NCBI RefSeq assembly: GCF_008692195.1
Contig: NZ_RXOM01000060.1
Location: 124,001 to 188,000, forward strand
Origin: Salegentibacter sp. R32
GTDB lineage: Bacteria > Bacteroidota > Bacteroidia > Flavobacteriales > Flavobacteriaceae
Direction of reading: 5' to 3'
Length of the DNA: 64,000 nucleotides
Part shown: positions 53,716 to 62,546 of the stretch, piece by piece
Numbering within the stretch: position 1 is the stretch's first letter
Layout of the letters: every line of letters begins with the position of its first letter
Notes under the pieces: model-generated
Databases searched by the model: none
The model's input: only the letters and a program-made list of their open reading frames with translations
Told to the model about the DNA's origin: nothing
Position numbers and translations under genes: made by a program

Positions 53716-53718
53716 AAA

Positions 53719-54333
53719 TTATAGGTCTTCCAATAGGAGCAAATATACATTTTTGGAGGTACTCCCATAACTCATGAAGTCACTTTCTTCTTTATTTTCA
53801 AAAGTCTTAATGGTGGTTATATTAGAAGGAATTCTCTTTTTACTTTTAGATTTTATTCCTCTTAATCCTTCCCCAATAGTATCTACTAGCTGGCTGGTTC
53901 CTGCCAAAATAACGAAATTGTGAGGGATTTCGGCTAATTTTTTCTCTTTTATTTGATTAGAACTTACCAACAAAGCACCTGTGTTGGCTACTAAATATTC
54001 ACATGTAGATAAAAAGAATTCTGCTTGACTGCTAAAAGAAAAATCCAATTTAAAATCTTTAAAAGTTTCTTTTAGGTTCTCATCAAAGCAACAACATTCT
54101 TTACCATCCCAATCGTTTTCCTCTAAAATTTTTCCGAAAATATCCAATACTTCATTTTTGTCTTGACAGTAGAGGAATTTTCCTCCATTTTCTTTGAAAT
54201 TTTTTACAAAATTCTCGTCTGTCGGAAGCGTGGGCTCCGGTGTATATTTACTTAAATCACTGTCTCTTAAATCCTCTTCCTTTTCTTTGTCTGATTTAGA
54301 TTTGGATGAAAATAATTTTCTAAATAGACTCAT
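53719..54333 (-). CDS. LUD domain protein (LutC/YkgG-like)
   Basis: The 204-residue cytoplasmic protein has a lysine/acid-rich N-terminus and a LUD domain: CEYLVANTGALLVSSNQIKEKKLAEIPHNFVILAGTSQLVDTIGEGL. The family includes LutC, part of the L-lactate dehydrogenase complex LutABC, but no lutA or lutB is present here. Flavobacteria often carry this gene beside ftsH, so the role may be different from lactate use. Confidence 0.85.
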   Translation of the reverse strand: MSLFRKLFSSKSKSDKEKEEDLRDSDLSKYTPEPTLPTDENFVKNFKENGGKFLYCQDKNEVLDIFGKILEENDWDGKECCCFDENLKETFKDFKLDFSFSSQAEFFLSTCEYLVANTGALLVSSNQIKEKKLAEIPHNFVILAGTSQLVDTIGEGLRGIKSKSKKRIPSNITTIKTFENKEESDFMSYGSTSKNVYLLLLEDL

Positions 54334-54378
54334 ATATTAAGTTGGGGTAGTTAATAATTTCATTTTATTACTAAAATA

Positions 54379-54419
54379 TAAAAAATCTTGACCATACTTT
54401 CGCATAACCAAGATTTTTT
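54379..54419 (-). terminator. Stem-loop terminator after ftsH
   Basis: Read on the - strand, AAAAATCTTG (54418-54409) pairs with CAAGATTTTT (54390-54381) around an 18-base loop, with further A-T pairs and a T-rich tail. It lies about 10 bases after the ftsH stop and before the LUD gene, so rsfS-ftsH and LUD-cdsA-psd-ACBP may be separate transcripts. Confidence 0.75.
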
Positions 54420-54428
54420 AAGCTTTTA

Positions 54429-56468
54429 TTAGTAATTATTTGTCGGATTTGCAGAGTCTTCAGAAGTTTCTTCTTCTGTAGGTTTAGATTTTTCTTCTAC
54501 TTCTTCCGGAGTTTGGTCGGTAAGCTTTTTTTCTTCTTCATTTTTGTGATGTGGACGATTACCGAAAATTCGCTGTAAATCGTCTTTGAAAATCACTTCC
54601 TTGTCTAATAAAATTTCAGCAAGTTCAGTCAGTTTATCTTTATGCTCCGTAAGTAATTCAATAGCTCGCTGATATTGCTCCTCAATAATATTGGAAATCT
54701 CTTTATCTATTAACTCTGAAGTCTTTTCACTATAAGGTTTGGTGAAGTTATATTCTCCTTGTCCACTAGAATCGTAATAGGTTAAATTTCCAATTTTATC
54801 ATTCAATCCGTAGATAGTTACCATTGCTTTTGCTTGTTTGGTGACTTTCTCTAAATCGCTCAGCGCTCCGGTAGATATTTTATTGAAAATTACTTTCTCG
54901 GCAGCGCGGCCACCCATAGTGGCGCACATTTCATCTAACATTTGTTCAGGACGAACAATTAAACGCTCTTCAGGTAAATACCAAGCTGCTCCTAAAGATT
55001 GACCTCTCGGTACAATCGTAACTTTTACTAATGGTGCAGCGTGTTCTAGCATCCAACTTACTGTGGCGTGACCGGCTTCGTGAAAAGCAATGGCTTTCTT
55101 TTCTTCTGGAGTGATGATTTTATTTTTCTTCTCTAGACCACCCACGATTCTATCTACCGCATCTAAGAAATCTTGTTTGCCAACTGCTTTGTTCCCTTTA
55201 CGGGCAGCAATTAATGCAGCTTCGTTACAAACATTGGCAATATCTGCTCCAGAGAATCCCGGGGTTTGTTTCGCTAAAAATTCAGTATCTAATTCGTCGG
55301 CCACTTTTTTAAGTGGACGTAAGTGTACTTCAAATATTTCTTTACGCTCCCTCACATCGGGAAGGTCTACATAAATTTGCCTGTCAAAACGTCCGGCACG
55401 CATCAATGCTTTATCTAACACATCTGCACGGTTGGTAGCGGCTACCACAATTACGTTGGTGTTGGTGCCAAAACCATCCATTTCGGTTAATAATTGGTTT
55501 AACGTATTTTCACGTTCATCGTTAGACCCCGAGAAATTACTTTTTCCACGTGCTCTACCAATCGCATCAATTTCATCTATAAAGATAATGGATGGAGATT
55601 TTTCTTTGGCTTGTTTAAATAAATCCCGTACACGTGAAGCACCCACTCCTACAAACATCTCTACAAAATCTGAACCTGAGAGTGAAAAGAAAGGTACTTT
55701 TGCTTCTCCGGCTACCGCTTTTGCCAATAAAGTTTTACCGGTTCCCGGAGGGCCTACCAATAAAGCTCCTTTAGGAATTTTACCACCAAGTGAAGTATAT
55801 TTTTCAGGTTGTTTTAAGAAATCTACAATTTCCTGTACTTCTTCTTTTGCGCCTTCAAGCCCCGCAACATCTTTAAAAGAAGTTTTTACATCGGTATTTT
55901 GGTCAAAAAGTTTCGCTTTAGATTTACCAATATTGAAGATTTGACCTCCGGCACCTCCACCGGCTCCGCCACTCATTCTTCTCATAATGAAAATCCAAAT
56001 ACCAAATAGTAGAATAAAAGGAAGTAGGGTAAGTAAGATATCTCCCCAATAGTTTTGATGGGTTTCAAATTCAATATCGGTAGCTAAATTATTTTCCTCT
56101 TTAATGTCATTAAAATTCTTTTGAAAATTTTCTAAGCTACCTATTTCAAAAGTATAAGCAGGCGTATCTCCTGCCGGAAGAAATTCTTTTTCCTGAGTTT
56201 TTTCATGAACAGGCTTTTGTTTTGCTTCATCGGTTAAATATACGTTTGCCTGTTTGTGGTTAACAACAATAACCTTTTTTACATCACCTTCTTTAAGAAA
56301 ATTTTGAAATTGACTAATATTGGTTTTTGCAGGTTCATTGAAGCCCATGCTTCCTCCAAAAAAATTAAGTCCTAAGAAGATAAGGACAATTCCAATATAA
56401 ATCCAATACGAGTTAAATTTAGGTTTTTTATTGTCGGGTCTTTTTTTATTGTTCTGCTCGTTGGCCAT
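54429..56468 (-). CDS. ftsH: ATP-dependent zinc metalloprotease FtsH
   Basis: The 679-residue membrane protease has two segments (about 21-37 and 144-162), an AAA domain with Walker A GPPGTGKT (239-246), Walker [12 protein letters not shown] and the second region of homology [23 protein letters not shown]-terminal peptidase domain has the zinc site HEAGH (463-467). It degrades membrane and short-lived cytoplasmic proteins. The tail is acidic and Thr/Glu-rich. It lies 21 bases after rsfS. Confidence 0.98.
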   Translation of the reverse strand: MANEQNNKKRPDNKKPKFNSYWIYIGIVLIFLGLNFFGGSMGFNEPAKTNISQFQNFLKEGDVKKVIVVNHKQANVYLTDEAKQKPVHEKTQEKEFLPAGDTPAYTFEIGSLENFQKNFNDIKEENNLATDIEFETHQNYWGDILLTLLPFILLFGIWIFIMRRMSGGAGGGAGGQIFNIGKSKAKLFDQNTDVKTSFKDVAGLEGAKEEVQEIVDFLKQPEKYTSLGGKIPKGALLVGPPGTGKTLLAKAVAGEAKVPFFSLSGSDFVEMFVGVGASRVRDLFKQAKEKSPSIIFIDEIDAIGRARGKSNFSGSNDERENTLNQLLTEMDGFGTNTNVIVVAATNRADVLDKALMRAGRFDRQIYVDLPDVRERKEIFEVHLRPLKKVADELDTEFLAKQTPGFSGADIANVCNEAALIAARKGNKAVGKQDFLDAVDRIVGGLEKKNKIITPEEKKAIAFHEAGHATVSWMLEHAAPLVKVTIVPRGQSLGAAWYLPEERLIVRPEQMLDEMCATMGGRAAEKVIFNKISTGALSDLEKVTKQAKAMVTIYGLNDKIGNLTYYDSSGQGEYNFTKPYSEKTSELIDKEISNIIEEQYQRAIELLTEHKDKLTELAEILLDKEVIFKDDLQRIFGNRPHHKNEEEKKLTDQTPEEVEEKSKPTEEETSEDSANPTNNY

Positions 56469-56489
56469 TTTAATTCTTTCTAGTAAATT

Positions 56490-56861
56490 TTAATAATCGG
56501 TTTCAATAGTAGTGGTTTTTGCGTCTCCCCACAAACTTTCAATATCATAATATTCCCTAACGTGTTTTTGGAAAACGTGTACTACTACATTTACGTAGTC
56601 CATAAGTACCCATTCTGCATTTTCGGTACCTTCTACGTGCCAAGGCTTGTCTTTGATTGCCTTGCTAACAGTTTTTTGGATAGAGTTTACAATAGCATTT
56701 ACTTGAGTGTTTGATGTACCATTGCAAATAATGAAATAGTCACAAACCGTATTCTCAATTTCCCTAAGGTCCAAGATTTGTATATTTTTCCCTTTTACCT
56801 CTTCAATCCCCTGCAATATATGTGTTATAAGTTGGTCTGTGTTATTTTCTTTGTTTACCAT
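56490..56861 (-). CDS. rsfS: Ribosome silencing factor RsfS
   Basis: The 123-residue protein has the family features VCDYFIICNGTSNTQVNAI, WVLMDYVNVVVHVF and REYYDIESLWGDA. It binds ribosomal protein L14 and blocks subunit joining when nutrients are short. rsfS directly before ftsH is a standard flavobacterial gene order. Confidence 0.96.
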   Translation of the reverse strand: MVNKENNTDQLITHILQGIEEVKGKNIQILDLREIENTVCDYFIICNGTSNTQVNAIVNSIQKTVSKAIKDKPWHVEGTENAEWVLMDYVNVVVHVFQKHVREYYDIESLWGDAKTTTIETDY

Positions 56862-56881
56862 TAAAATTTAATTGTTTTGCG

Positions 56882-56889
56882 CAAAGTTA
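56882..56889 (-). promoter_or_regulatory. Putative -7 element for rsfS-ftsH
   Basis: On the - strand the sequence reads TAACTTTG, an exact TAnnTTTG match, 20 bases before the rsfS start codon. No convincing -33 element was seen. Confidence 0.4.
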
Positions 56890-56944
56890 TTATTTTTTAA
56901 GCTTTTTTTGTATCCTAATTTAAACATTCTTTCATTAAGTCTCC

Positions 56945-57676
56945 ATGCGAAGTATCAAAGTCCTTGCCACCGATTCTACCAACCTGTTTTTAAGAGAGCT
57001 TTTCAGGGAAGAACCTGACATCGAAAATTGCTATGTAGTGACCGAAGAACAGACCAAAGGAAAAGGACAGATGGGTGCAGGCTGGGCTTCTGAAAAAGGC
57101 AAAAACCTTACGTTTAGCTTGCTGTTGAATGATTTGAATTTAAAGATCGATGAGCAGTTTAAGCTGAGTGCTATCGTAGCAATGAGTATTATTGAAGTGT
57201 TGAAAAAGCTTCAAATTCCTAAAATGAAGATAAAATGGCCAAACGACATATTGGCAGAAAATTTGAAAATCTGTGGAATTTTAATTGAAAACATTCTCGT
57301 AAGTGGCAGGGTAGGAAGTACAATTATTGGGATTGGCTTAAATGTAAATCAATTGGAATTTGAAAATTTACCACAGGCAGCTTCCCTAAAAAAACTAACC
57401 GGAGTTCATTTTGATTTGGATTATTTATTGAAATTGTTGGTAAATACCATTGAGAAAAATATTTATGAAAAAAAAGATTGGAAAATAGAAGCTGTTTTAA
57501 ATGAATATTATTCACATCTTTTTAGGTTAAATAAAGCTTCAACTTTTGAATTTCCTCACGGCGAAAGAAAAACAGGAATCATAAAAAAAGTCTCCAAACA
57601 AGGACGATTAATCATTTTGTTTGAAGACCATATCGAACAAGAATTTGATATTAAGGAAATAAAATTGCTTTACTAA
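56945..57676 (+). CDS. birA: Biotin--[acetyl-CoA-carboxylase] ligase BirA (no DNA-binding domain)
   Basis: The 243-residue cytoplasmic enzyme activates biotin with ATP and transfers it to the acetyl-CoA carboxylase carrier. It shows LATDSTNLFLREL, the biotinyl-AMP loop TKGKGQMGAGWASEKGKNLTFSLLL, KIKWPNDILAENLKICGILIEN and IGIGLNVNQ. There is no N-terminal helix-turn-helix, so it is the monofunctional type. It is divergent from rsfS with an 83-base gap. Its last 4 bases overlap the convergent SRPBCC gene. Confidence 0.96.
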   Translation: MRSIKVLATDSTNLFLRELFREEPDIENCYVVTEEQTKGKGQMGAGWASEKGKNLTFSLLLNDLNLKIDEQFKLSAIVAMSIIEVLKKLQIPKMKIKWPNDILAENLKICGILIENILVSGRVGSTIIGIGLNVNQLEFENLPQAASLKKLTGVHFDLDYLLKLLVNTIEKNIYEKKDWKIEAVLNEYYSHLFRLNKASTFEFPHGERKTGIIKKVSKQGRLIILFEDHIEQEFDIKEIKLLY

Positions 57677-58065
57677 AGCTTCCCTAAATTCTCGCTTAAG
57701 GTATTGATGAATTTTTTTAACGGAGATTTAATCATCATCGCCATCATCGAGTTAAATTCCCCATCAAAAATTAGCTGAACTTTACTGGTTTCAGCATCTA
57801 TTTCTTCTATTTCTGCTTTTAAAGTGAAAGGAAATTTATCACTTGCCGAACCTAAAACCGCAGTTTTATACGGGACTTTCTCCTGCATTTTCAGTTTAAT
57901 TTCCGGCATTCCTTTCAATTGGAAAAGAAAACTTTCTTCTCCTTTAATTTCAAACTTCTGAATACTCTCAGGCATAATTTTCTCATAATTATGCACGTCG
58001 GTTAAAAATTCAAAAACCTGTTGTTGAGTTTTATTTACTTGGGCTGTGTTGCTTTCTAAATGCAT
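57673..58065 (-). CDS. SRPBCC family protein (START-like lipid/ligand-binding fold)
   Basis: The 130-residue soluble protein has the helix-grip pattern: VNKTQQQVFEFLTDVHNYEKIMPESI at the N-terminus, beta strands with LFQLKGMPEIKLKMQEKV, and a C-terminal helix SPLKKFINTLSENL. The fold binds hydrophobic ligands; no ligand or partner can be read. It is 6 bases downstream of pyrE, an arrangement frequent in flavobacteria. Confidence 0.85.
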   Translation of the reverse strand: MHLESNTAQVNKTQQQVFEFLTDVHNYEKIMPESIQKFEIKGEESFLFQLKGMPEIKLKMQEKVPYKTAVLGSASDKFPFTLKAEIEEIDAETSKVQLIFDGEFNSMMAMMIKSPLKKFINTLSENLGKL

Positions 58066-58071
58066 GTTGTT

Positions 58072-58716
58072 TTATTTTGGTGACCAATTTGCAGGGTCTT
58101 GACGCCATTTTCTTAACGTACCTGCTTCTTCTTTATTTAAATAACTGGTTTCAAAGGCTTGTTCAATTAAATGCTCGTAATTACTAAGCACATTTACATG
58201 AACATGTTCTTTTTCGAAGTTTTCTTCAGCAATATCAAAACCATACGAGAAAATAGCAATCATTCCTTTTACGGTTGCATTGGCTTCTTTTAAAGCTTTC
58301 ACCGCATTTAAACTACTTTTTCCGGTACTAATTAAATCTTCAATCACGACAACGTGCTGGCCGCTCTCCAGATGACCTTCAATTTGGTTTTTTCTACCGT
58401 GTTTTTTCGCTTCGGGCCTTACATAAACAAAAGGTAAGCCTAAATACTCGGCTACCAACATTCCAATACCAATTGCTCCGGTAGCTACGCCGGCAATCAC
58501 ATCGGGCTTTCCGTAAATTTGCTCTACGTGTTTGGCCATATGTTCCCGAATGTAATTTCTAATAGGTGGATAGGAAAGTACAACGCGGTTATCACAATAA
58601 ATTGGAGACTTCCAACCGCTTGCCCATGTAAAAGGTTCTTGCGGATTTAATTTTATTGCTTTAATTTGCAATAAAAGTTCGGCTGTTTTTTTAGCTGTTT
58701 CTTTATCTAAAATCAT
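58072..58716 (-). CDS. pyrE: Orotate phosphoribosyltransferase
   Basis: PyrE joins orotate to PRPP in pyrimidine synthesis. I choose the ATG at 58716 (ILDKETAKKTAELLLQ) rather than a further upstream start at 58755, because it matches family N-termini and because a -7 element lies just before it. The 214-residue protein has WASGWKSPIYCDNR, GVATGAIGIGMLVAEYLG, the flexible loop PEAKKHGRKNQIEG and the PRPP motif VVVIEDLISTGKSS. Its start codon is only 8 bases from the divergent NUDIX start. Confidence 0.95.
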   Translation of the reverse strand: MILDKETAKKTAELLLQIKAIKLNPQEPFTWASGWKSPIYCDNRVVLSYPPIRNYIREHMAKHVEQIYGKPDVIAGVATGAIGIGMLVAEYLGLPFVYVRPEAKKHGRKNQIEGHLESGQHVVVIEDLISTGKSSLNAVKALKEANATVKGMIAIFSYGFDIAEENFEKEHVHVNVLSNYEHLIEQAFETSYLNKEEAGTLRKWRQDPANWSPK

Positions 58717-58721
58717 ACCTG

Positions 58722-58729
58722 CAAATGTA
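58722..58729 (-). promoter_or_regulatory. Putative -7 element of pyrE, overlapping the NUDIX start codon
   Basis: On the - strand the sequence is TACATTTG, an exact TAnnTTTG match, ending 5 bases before the pyrE ATG. Transcription would start at or next to the start codon, giving a leaderless or nearly leaderless message. The element covers the ATG of the divergent NUDIX gene (58725-58727). Confidence 0.5.
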
Positions 58730-59348
58730 TAAAGTTTTTGTGAAAGATATACCAATAATTCTTTCTACCAAAAAAGAAATTGGAGATAAATACACTTCTA
58801 TACCTATAAAAAAAGTGAAGCTGAAAAAGCTTATCAAGAAGATTTTAAAAGGTGAAATTTTATACGTGAACCTATACCACAAGAAGGAAGAAAAGCTATT
58901 AAAGCATTTACGAAAAAAAATTAAACCTATTGTAGCAGGCGGTGGTTTAGTGTATAACCCGAAAGGGGAAATTCTTTTTATTTACAGAAATAACAGATGG
59001 GATTTACCCAAAGGGAAAGCTGAAAAAAACGAAACCATTGAAGAAACTTCCATTCGTGAAGTAGAGGAAGAAACCATGGTGGAAGGTTTGCGGATTACTG
59101 AATTTTTGCAAACTACATATCATGTAATGAGGCGTAAGGGGAAATTTAGGCTGAAGGAAACCCATTGGTTTGAAATGAAAACTGATTTTGACGGCGAATT
59201 GATTCCGCAGGAAAATGAAGGAATTACTAAAGTAGAGTGGAAAAATTTTGAAAAAACACAAGAAGCTTTAAAAGAATCTTACGAGAATATAAAACTCCTT
59301 TTTCCGAAGGAATATTTAATTCAGCATCCTAAAAATAGGGTATCGTAA
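58725..59348 (+). CDS. NUDIX hydrolase
   Basis: The 207-residue protein starts MYKVFVKDIPIILSTKK. It has an N-terminal domain of about 65 residues, then a NUDIX domain with the box GKAEKNETIEETSIREVEEET (Gx5Ex7REUxEE intact; the usual final Gly is Met). NUDIX enzymes hydrolyse nucleoside diphosphates linked to another group; this substrate is unknown. The gene is divergent from pyrE and overlaps the convergent M14 gene by 33 bases. Confidence 0.92.
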   Translation: MYKVFVKDIPIILSTKKEIGDKYTSIPIKKVKLKKLIKKILKGEILYVNLYHKKEEKLLKHLRKKIKPIVAGGGLVYNPKGEILFIYRNNRWDLPKGKAEKNETIEETSIREVEEETMVEGLRITEFLQTTYHVMRRKGKFRLKETHWFEMKTDFDGELIPQENEGITKVEWKNFEKTQEALKESYENIKLLFPKEYLIQHPKNRVS

Positions 59349-61073
59349 ATGTTCTTTTTCATAATTTTCAGAATGTTTGTAAATCCAATCTAATTGGGAA
59401 TACCAATTTTTCCTGAATTTTTTATCGGCTTTTTTAATAGAATCAAATTCCTTTTTTAGTAAAGTGTCATTTTCTATCATTTGAAGCGCTTTATCTTCAA
59501 AAACATAAGGAGAGAAATGTTCTTTTTGCTGAAGAACAGTGTCAAAGAAATTCCAATTAAAAAATGAATCTTCAGCGATAGGCTCTAAGGTTTCCATTAA
59601 ATACCTAATGCCTTTTTGTTCAGTAGAAACGATAAAGTCTCCTTTTCTAAGTCGAAGGCTATCATTGTAAGTTTCCACTTCAGTATTAAAATGAGAATAA
59701 TGTCCTTCGTAAGCTTGATTTCGAGTTTCGTAATCTTTAATACGATAAATTTCCACTTCCAGTAAAGTGTCTTTTTCAAGAGGCTGCATTTCAATATGAT
59801 TCAATTTTAATAAATCAACTACTTGCCACCATCCTTGTGGTACGATATAAGCTTTAGGAATGGAAACAGTATCACTAGGCTTAAAATAATTATAATAGGG
59901 AATGCTATCTTTTGTATAGGGTTGGTCTCTATTATATTTTAATCTATCTAAACCAGTTACTTCACTTTTTACAATCGTATCTTGAAAACCTTTAAACTGA
60001 AGTGTAGAGTTTTTTGAACTATCTATTTTATAATTAAGATAATACTCCTTTTTAGTTGAAAAATAATCTTTATTGACCGCTCTTGCCCCAATAATTTTTG
60101 TTGAATTTTTATCGATAATATTAATGGTTGTCAACATAAATTGATAAGTACCTCTCACTCTTTGCGCGTAAGGTTTTAACATATGAGTTTCCAACATCAT
60201 TCCCATCGTATTAAAGAGTGTTGTATATCCTGTTGAATATCTTGGAGAATCATTGAATTGAGAAAATCCCGCTTTTGGACTTTGGTTAAAAACATTTACA
60301 TAAGGAGTAATGGGCCAATCTTTTTTAGCTAAACTATCTTCCAGTGCCGGCATAAATTCATGATGAATATATTTTCCCAATTCACTATTCAATTTGTCAT
60401 GCTGTGTGAGTAAATGCGTAAGTGTGTATTGATAATCGGCCCCATTACTTACATGATTATCAATAAAAACATCAGGGTTTAAATAATGAAAAATCTCATA
60501 AAAAGCTCTTGTATTTTTGGTATCGGCTTTTATAAAATCACGATTAAGATCATAGTTTCTAGCATTTCCTCTAAAACCATAAGACTCCGGGCCATTTTGA
60601 TTGGCTCTGGAAGTTGAATTTCGGTTAAGTGCACCGCCAATATTATAAACCGGGATGGTAGCAATAATTGTATTTTCAGGAATCGAAATAGAATCTTGCG
60701 CTAAATCACGGAACAATAACATCGTAGCATCAATACCATCGCTTTCCCCCGGATGAATTCCGTTGTTGATTAAGAGTACTTGTTTTTCTTGCGGAAAATT
60801 TTCTGGATCAAACTCACTATCAGGATTAAAAATAGCTAAGTGAAGCGGTTCTCCACTATCAGTTTTTCCAAATTCTTCCAAAGAAACGCTCGAATAAGCA
60901 TCATCCAATTCATTGTAAAAATCGATAACCTCTTCATAAGTAGCTGTTTCTTTCCCATTAGATTTTTCAAATCGTGTAGAAAGATCGTATTCCTTTACGA
61001 GTTTATATTTAGAAAGGTCACAAGAATAAAATAAGAAAGAAAAAATATATAAAAGTAAAATTACTTTTTTCAT
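59316..61073 (-). CDS. M14 family zinc carboxypeptidase-like lipoprotein
   Basis: The 585-residue protein has a lipobox (FLFYSC). The M14 domain shows the zinc motif GIHPGESDG (His107, Glu110), the third ligand region FIDNHVSNGADYQY and the catalytic Glu segment GMMLETHMLKPYAQRV. A C-terminal region of about 250 residues without recognisable domain follows. It should be a membrane-anchored periplasmic metallocarboxypeptidase. It overlaps the convergent NUDIX gene by 33 bases. Confidence 0.92.
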   Translation of the reverse strand: MKKVILLLYIFSFLFYSCDLSKYKLVKEYDLSTRFEKSNGKETATYEEVIDFYNELDDAYSSVSLEEFGKTDSGEPLHLAIFNPDSEFDPENFPQEKQVLLINNGIHPGESDGIDATMLLFRDLAQDSISIPENTIIATIPVYNIGGALNRNSTSRANQNGPESYGFRGNARNYDLNRDFIKADTKNTRAFYEIFHYLNPDVFIDNHVSNGADYQYTLTHLLTQHDKLNSELGKYIHHEFMPALEDSLAKKDWPITPYVNVFNQSPKAGFSQFNDSPRYSTGYTTLFNTMGMMLETHMLKPYAQRVRGTYQFMLTTINIIDKNSTKIIGARAVNKDYFSTKKEYYLNYKIDSSKNSTLQFKGFQDTIVKSEVTGLDRLKYNRDQPYTKDSIPYYNYFKPSDTVSIPKAYIVPQGWWQVVDLLKLNHIEMQPLEKDTLLEVEIYRIKDYETRNQAYEGHYSHFNTEVETYNDSLRLRKGDFIVSTEQKGIRYLMETLEPIAEDSFFNWNFFDTVLQQKEHFSPYVFEDKALQMIENDTLLKKEFDSIKKADKKFRKNWYSQLDWIYKHSENYEKEHLRYPIFRMLN

Positions 61074-61093
61074 ACTCAGAATAATTTGATATA

Positions 61094-61101
61094 CAAATTT
61101 A
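61094..61101 (-). promoter_or_regulatory. Putative -7 element of the M14 peptidase gene
   Basis: On the - strand the sequence is TAAATTTG, an exact TAnnTTTG match 20 bases before the M14 start codon. The surroundings are AT-rich and no -33 element was seen, so chance is possible. Confidence 0.35.
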
Positions 61102-61219
61102 CTAATAATCTAAAATACCTTTATTTATTCTAATTTAAGTTGTTAAATAAATATTAATACAAAGCTGAGGTTTTAGGTTGGAGTATTTATAAATTAAATT
61201 GGTGCAAAAATTAGCAACT

Positions 61220-62524
61220 ATGAACGTTTCAAAAAACTACACTTTTTTATTAGGGATATTTTTTTTGAATTTTCTCCTGATTGGTTGTATGGGAGAAAAA
61301 AAAGCTTCTTTAAGTGAAAAAGAAAGAGCACAAGTTAAGGAAGATAGTACAACAACTACCGTAAAAACTGCTGTAGGAGATTTAGTACTTCCTCCTCCTT
61401 ACGCTACAGAATCTGTTAGAAATACTAGTAAAATAATAGGTTGGGATGTTCGTGAATCTCCCGTAGTTCCTAATGACTTTACAGTAAGCAGATTTGCCGA
61501 TAATCTAGATCATCCCCGCTGGATGTACATTGGGCCTAATGGAGATATTTTTGTGGCTGAAAGTAATGATGCAAGTTCAAGTCCCAACAAAATAAAACTA
61601 CTGAGGGATACTGATAATAATAATGTGGTAAATGAAGAACACATTTTTCTTGATGATCTTAATCAACCTTTTGGAATGTTGATTATTGGTGATTACTTCT
61701 ATGTAGCCAATGTAGATGCTTTAGTAAGATACCCTTACAAAGCAGGACAAACAAAAATCACAGCCGAACCAGAAGTAATTAAAGAGTTACCCGCAGGAGG
61801 TTATAATCACCATTGGACGAGAAACATAATTGCCAATAAATACAATTCAAAAATTTACATCACGGTCGGTTCTTCGTCGAACGTTGGGGAACATGGTATG
61901 GAAAAAGAAGAACGAAGAGCAAATATTTTAGAAATAAATCCTGATGGTTCAGGTGAAAAAGTTTATGCTGCCGGAATTAGAAATCCTATTGGGATGGATT
62001 GGAATCCCATTACAGGAGAATTATGGACAGCAGTAAACGAACGCGATAAATTAGGAGATAACTTAGTGCCAGATTATGCCACGAGTGTAGAAGAAGATGG
62101 TTGGTATGGTTGGCCTTATTCTTATTATGGGCAAATTAGGGATCCAAGATGGAAAGACGATCCGCATCCAAAAATGGTAGAAAAAGCAATAGTGCCCGAT
62201 GTGCCACTAGGTTCTCATACCGCCTCTATTGGACTTACTTTTTATACCGAAAATAAATTTCCGCAGAAATACAGAAATGGAGCGTTCATAGGGCAACACG
62301 GTTCTTGGAACAGATCAAAATTAGCTGGATATAAAATTGTTTTTATTCCTTTTGATGAAAATGGAAACCCACAACAGCCCGAAGATTTTATGACAGGCTT
62401 TATAGCAAATGAAGACGGAACAGAAGTGCACGGAAGACCGGTGGGAGTAACACAAACGCCAGATGGAGATTTATTAGTTACCGATGATGATGGTGGCGTA
62501 ATTTGGGTAGTTTCAGCTCAATAA
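61220..62524 (+). CDS. PQQ-dependent sugar (sorbosone-type) dehydrogenase homologue, lipoprotein
   Basis: ATG 61220 gives a clean lipoprotein signal (FLNFLLIGC); an in-frame TTG 21 bases upstream is less likely. The 434-residue protein is a beta-propeller of the soluble glucose/sorbosone dehydrogenase type: FADNLDHPRWMYIGPNGDIFVAES, YNHHWTRNIIAN, AAGIRNPIGMDWNP, GWYGWPYSYYGQ, FIGQHGSWNRS and VTDDDGGVIWVV. Family members oxidise aldoses using PQQ in the periplasm. No PQQ synthesis genes are in the window. It lies 22 bases before a TonB receptor, probably in one operon. Confidence 0.88.
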   Translation: MNVSKNYTFLLGIFFLNFLLIGCMGEKKASLSEKERAQVKEDSTTTTVKTAVGDLVLPPPYATESVRNTSKIIGWDVRESPVVPNDFTVSRFADNLDHPRWMYIGPNGDIFVAESNDASSSPNKIKLLRDTDNNNVVNEEHIFLDDLNQPFGMLIIGDYFYVANVDALVRYPYKAGQTKITAEPEVIKELPAGGYNHHWTRNIIANKYNSKIYITVGSSSNVGEHGMEKEERRANILEINPDGSGEKVYAAGIRNPIGMDWNPITGELWTAVNERDKLGDNLVPDYATSVEEDGWYGWPYSYYGQIRDPRWKDDPHPKMVEKAIVPDVPLGSHTASIGLTFYTENKFPQKYRNGAFIGQHGSWNRSKLAGYKIVFIPFDENGNPQQPEDFMTGFIANEDGTEVHGRPVGVTQTPDGDLLVTDDDGGVIWVVSAQ

Positions 62525-62546
62525 TAATTTAAAAATAATATTTTTT

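Noticed and set aside
58717-58755. Longer pyrE start at 58755
   Set aside because: It adds 13 residues not typical of PyrE and would overlap the NUDIX gene; the -7 element lies just before the ATG at 58716.
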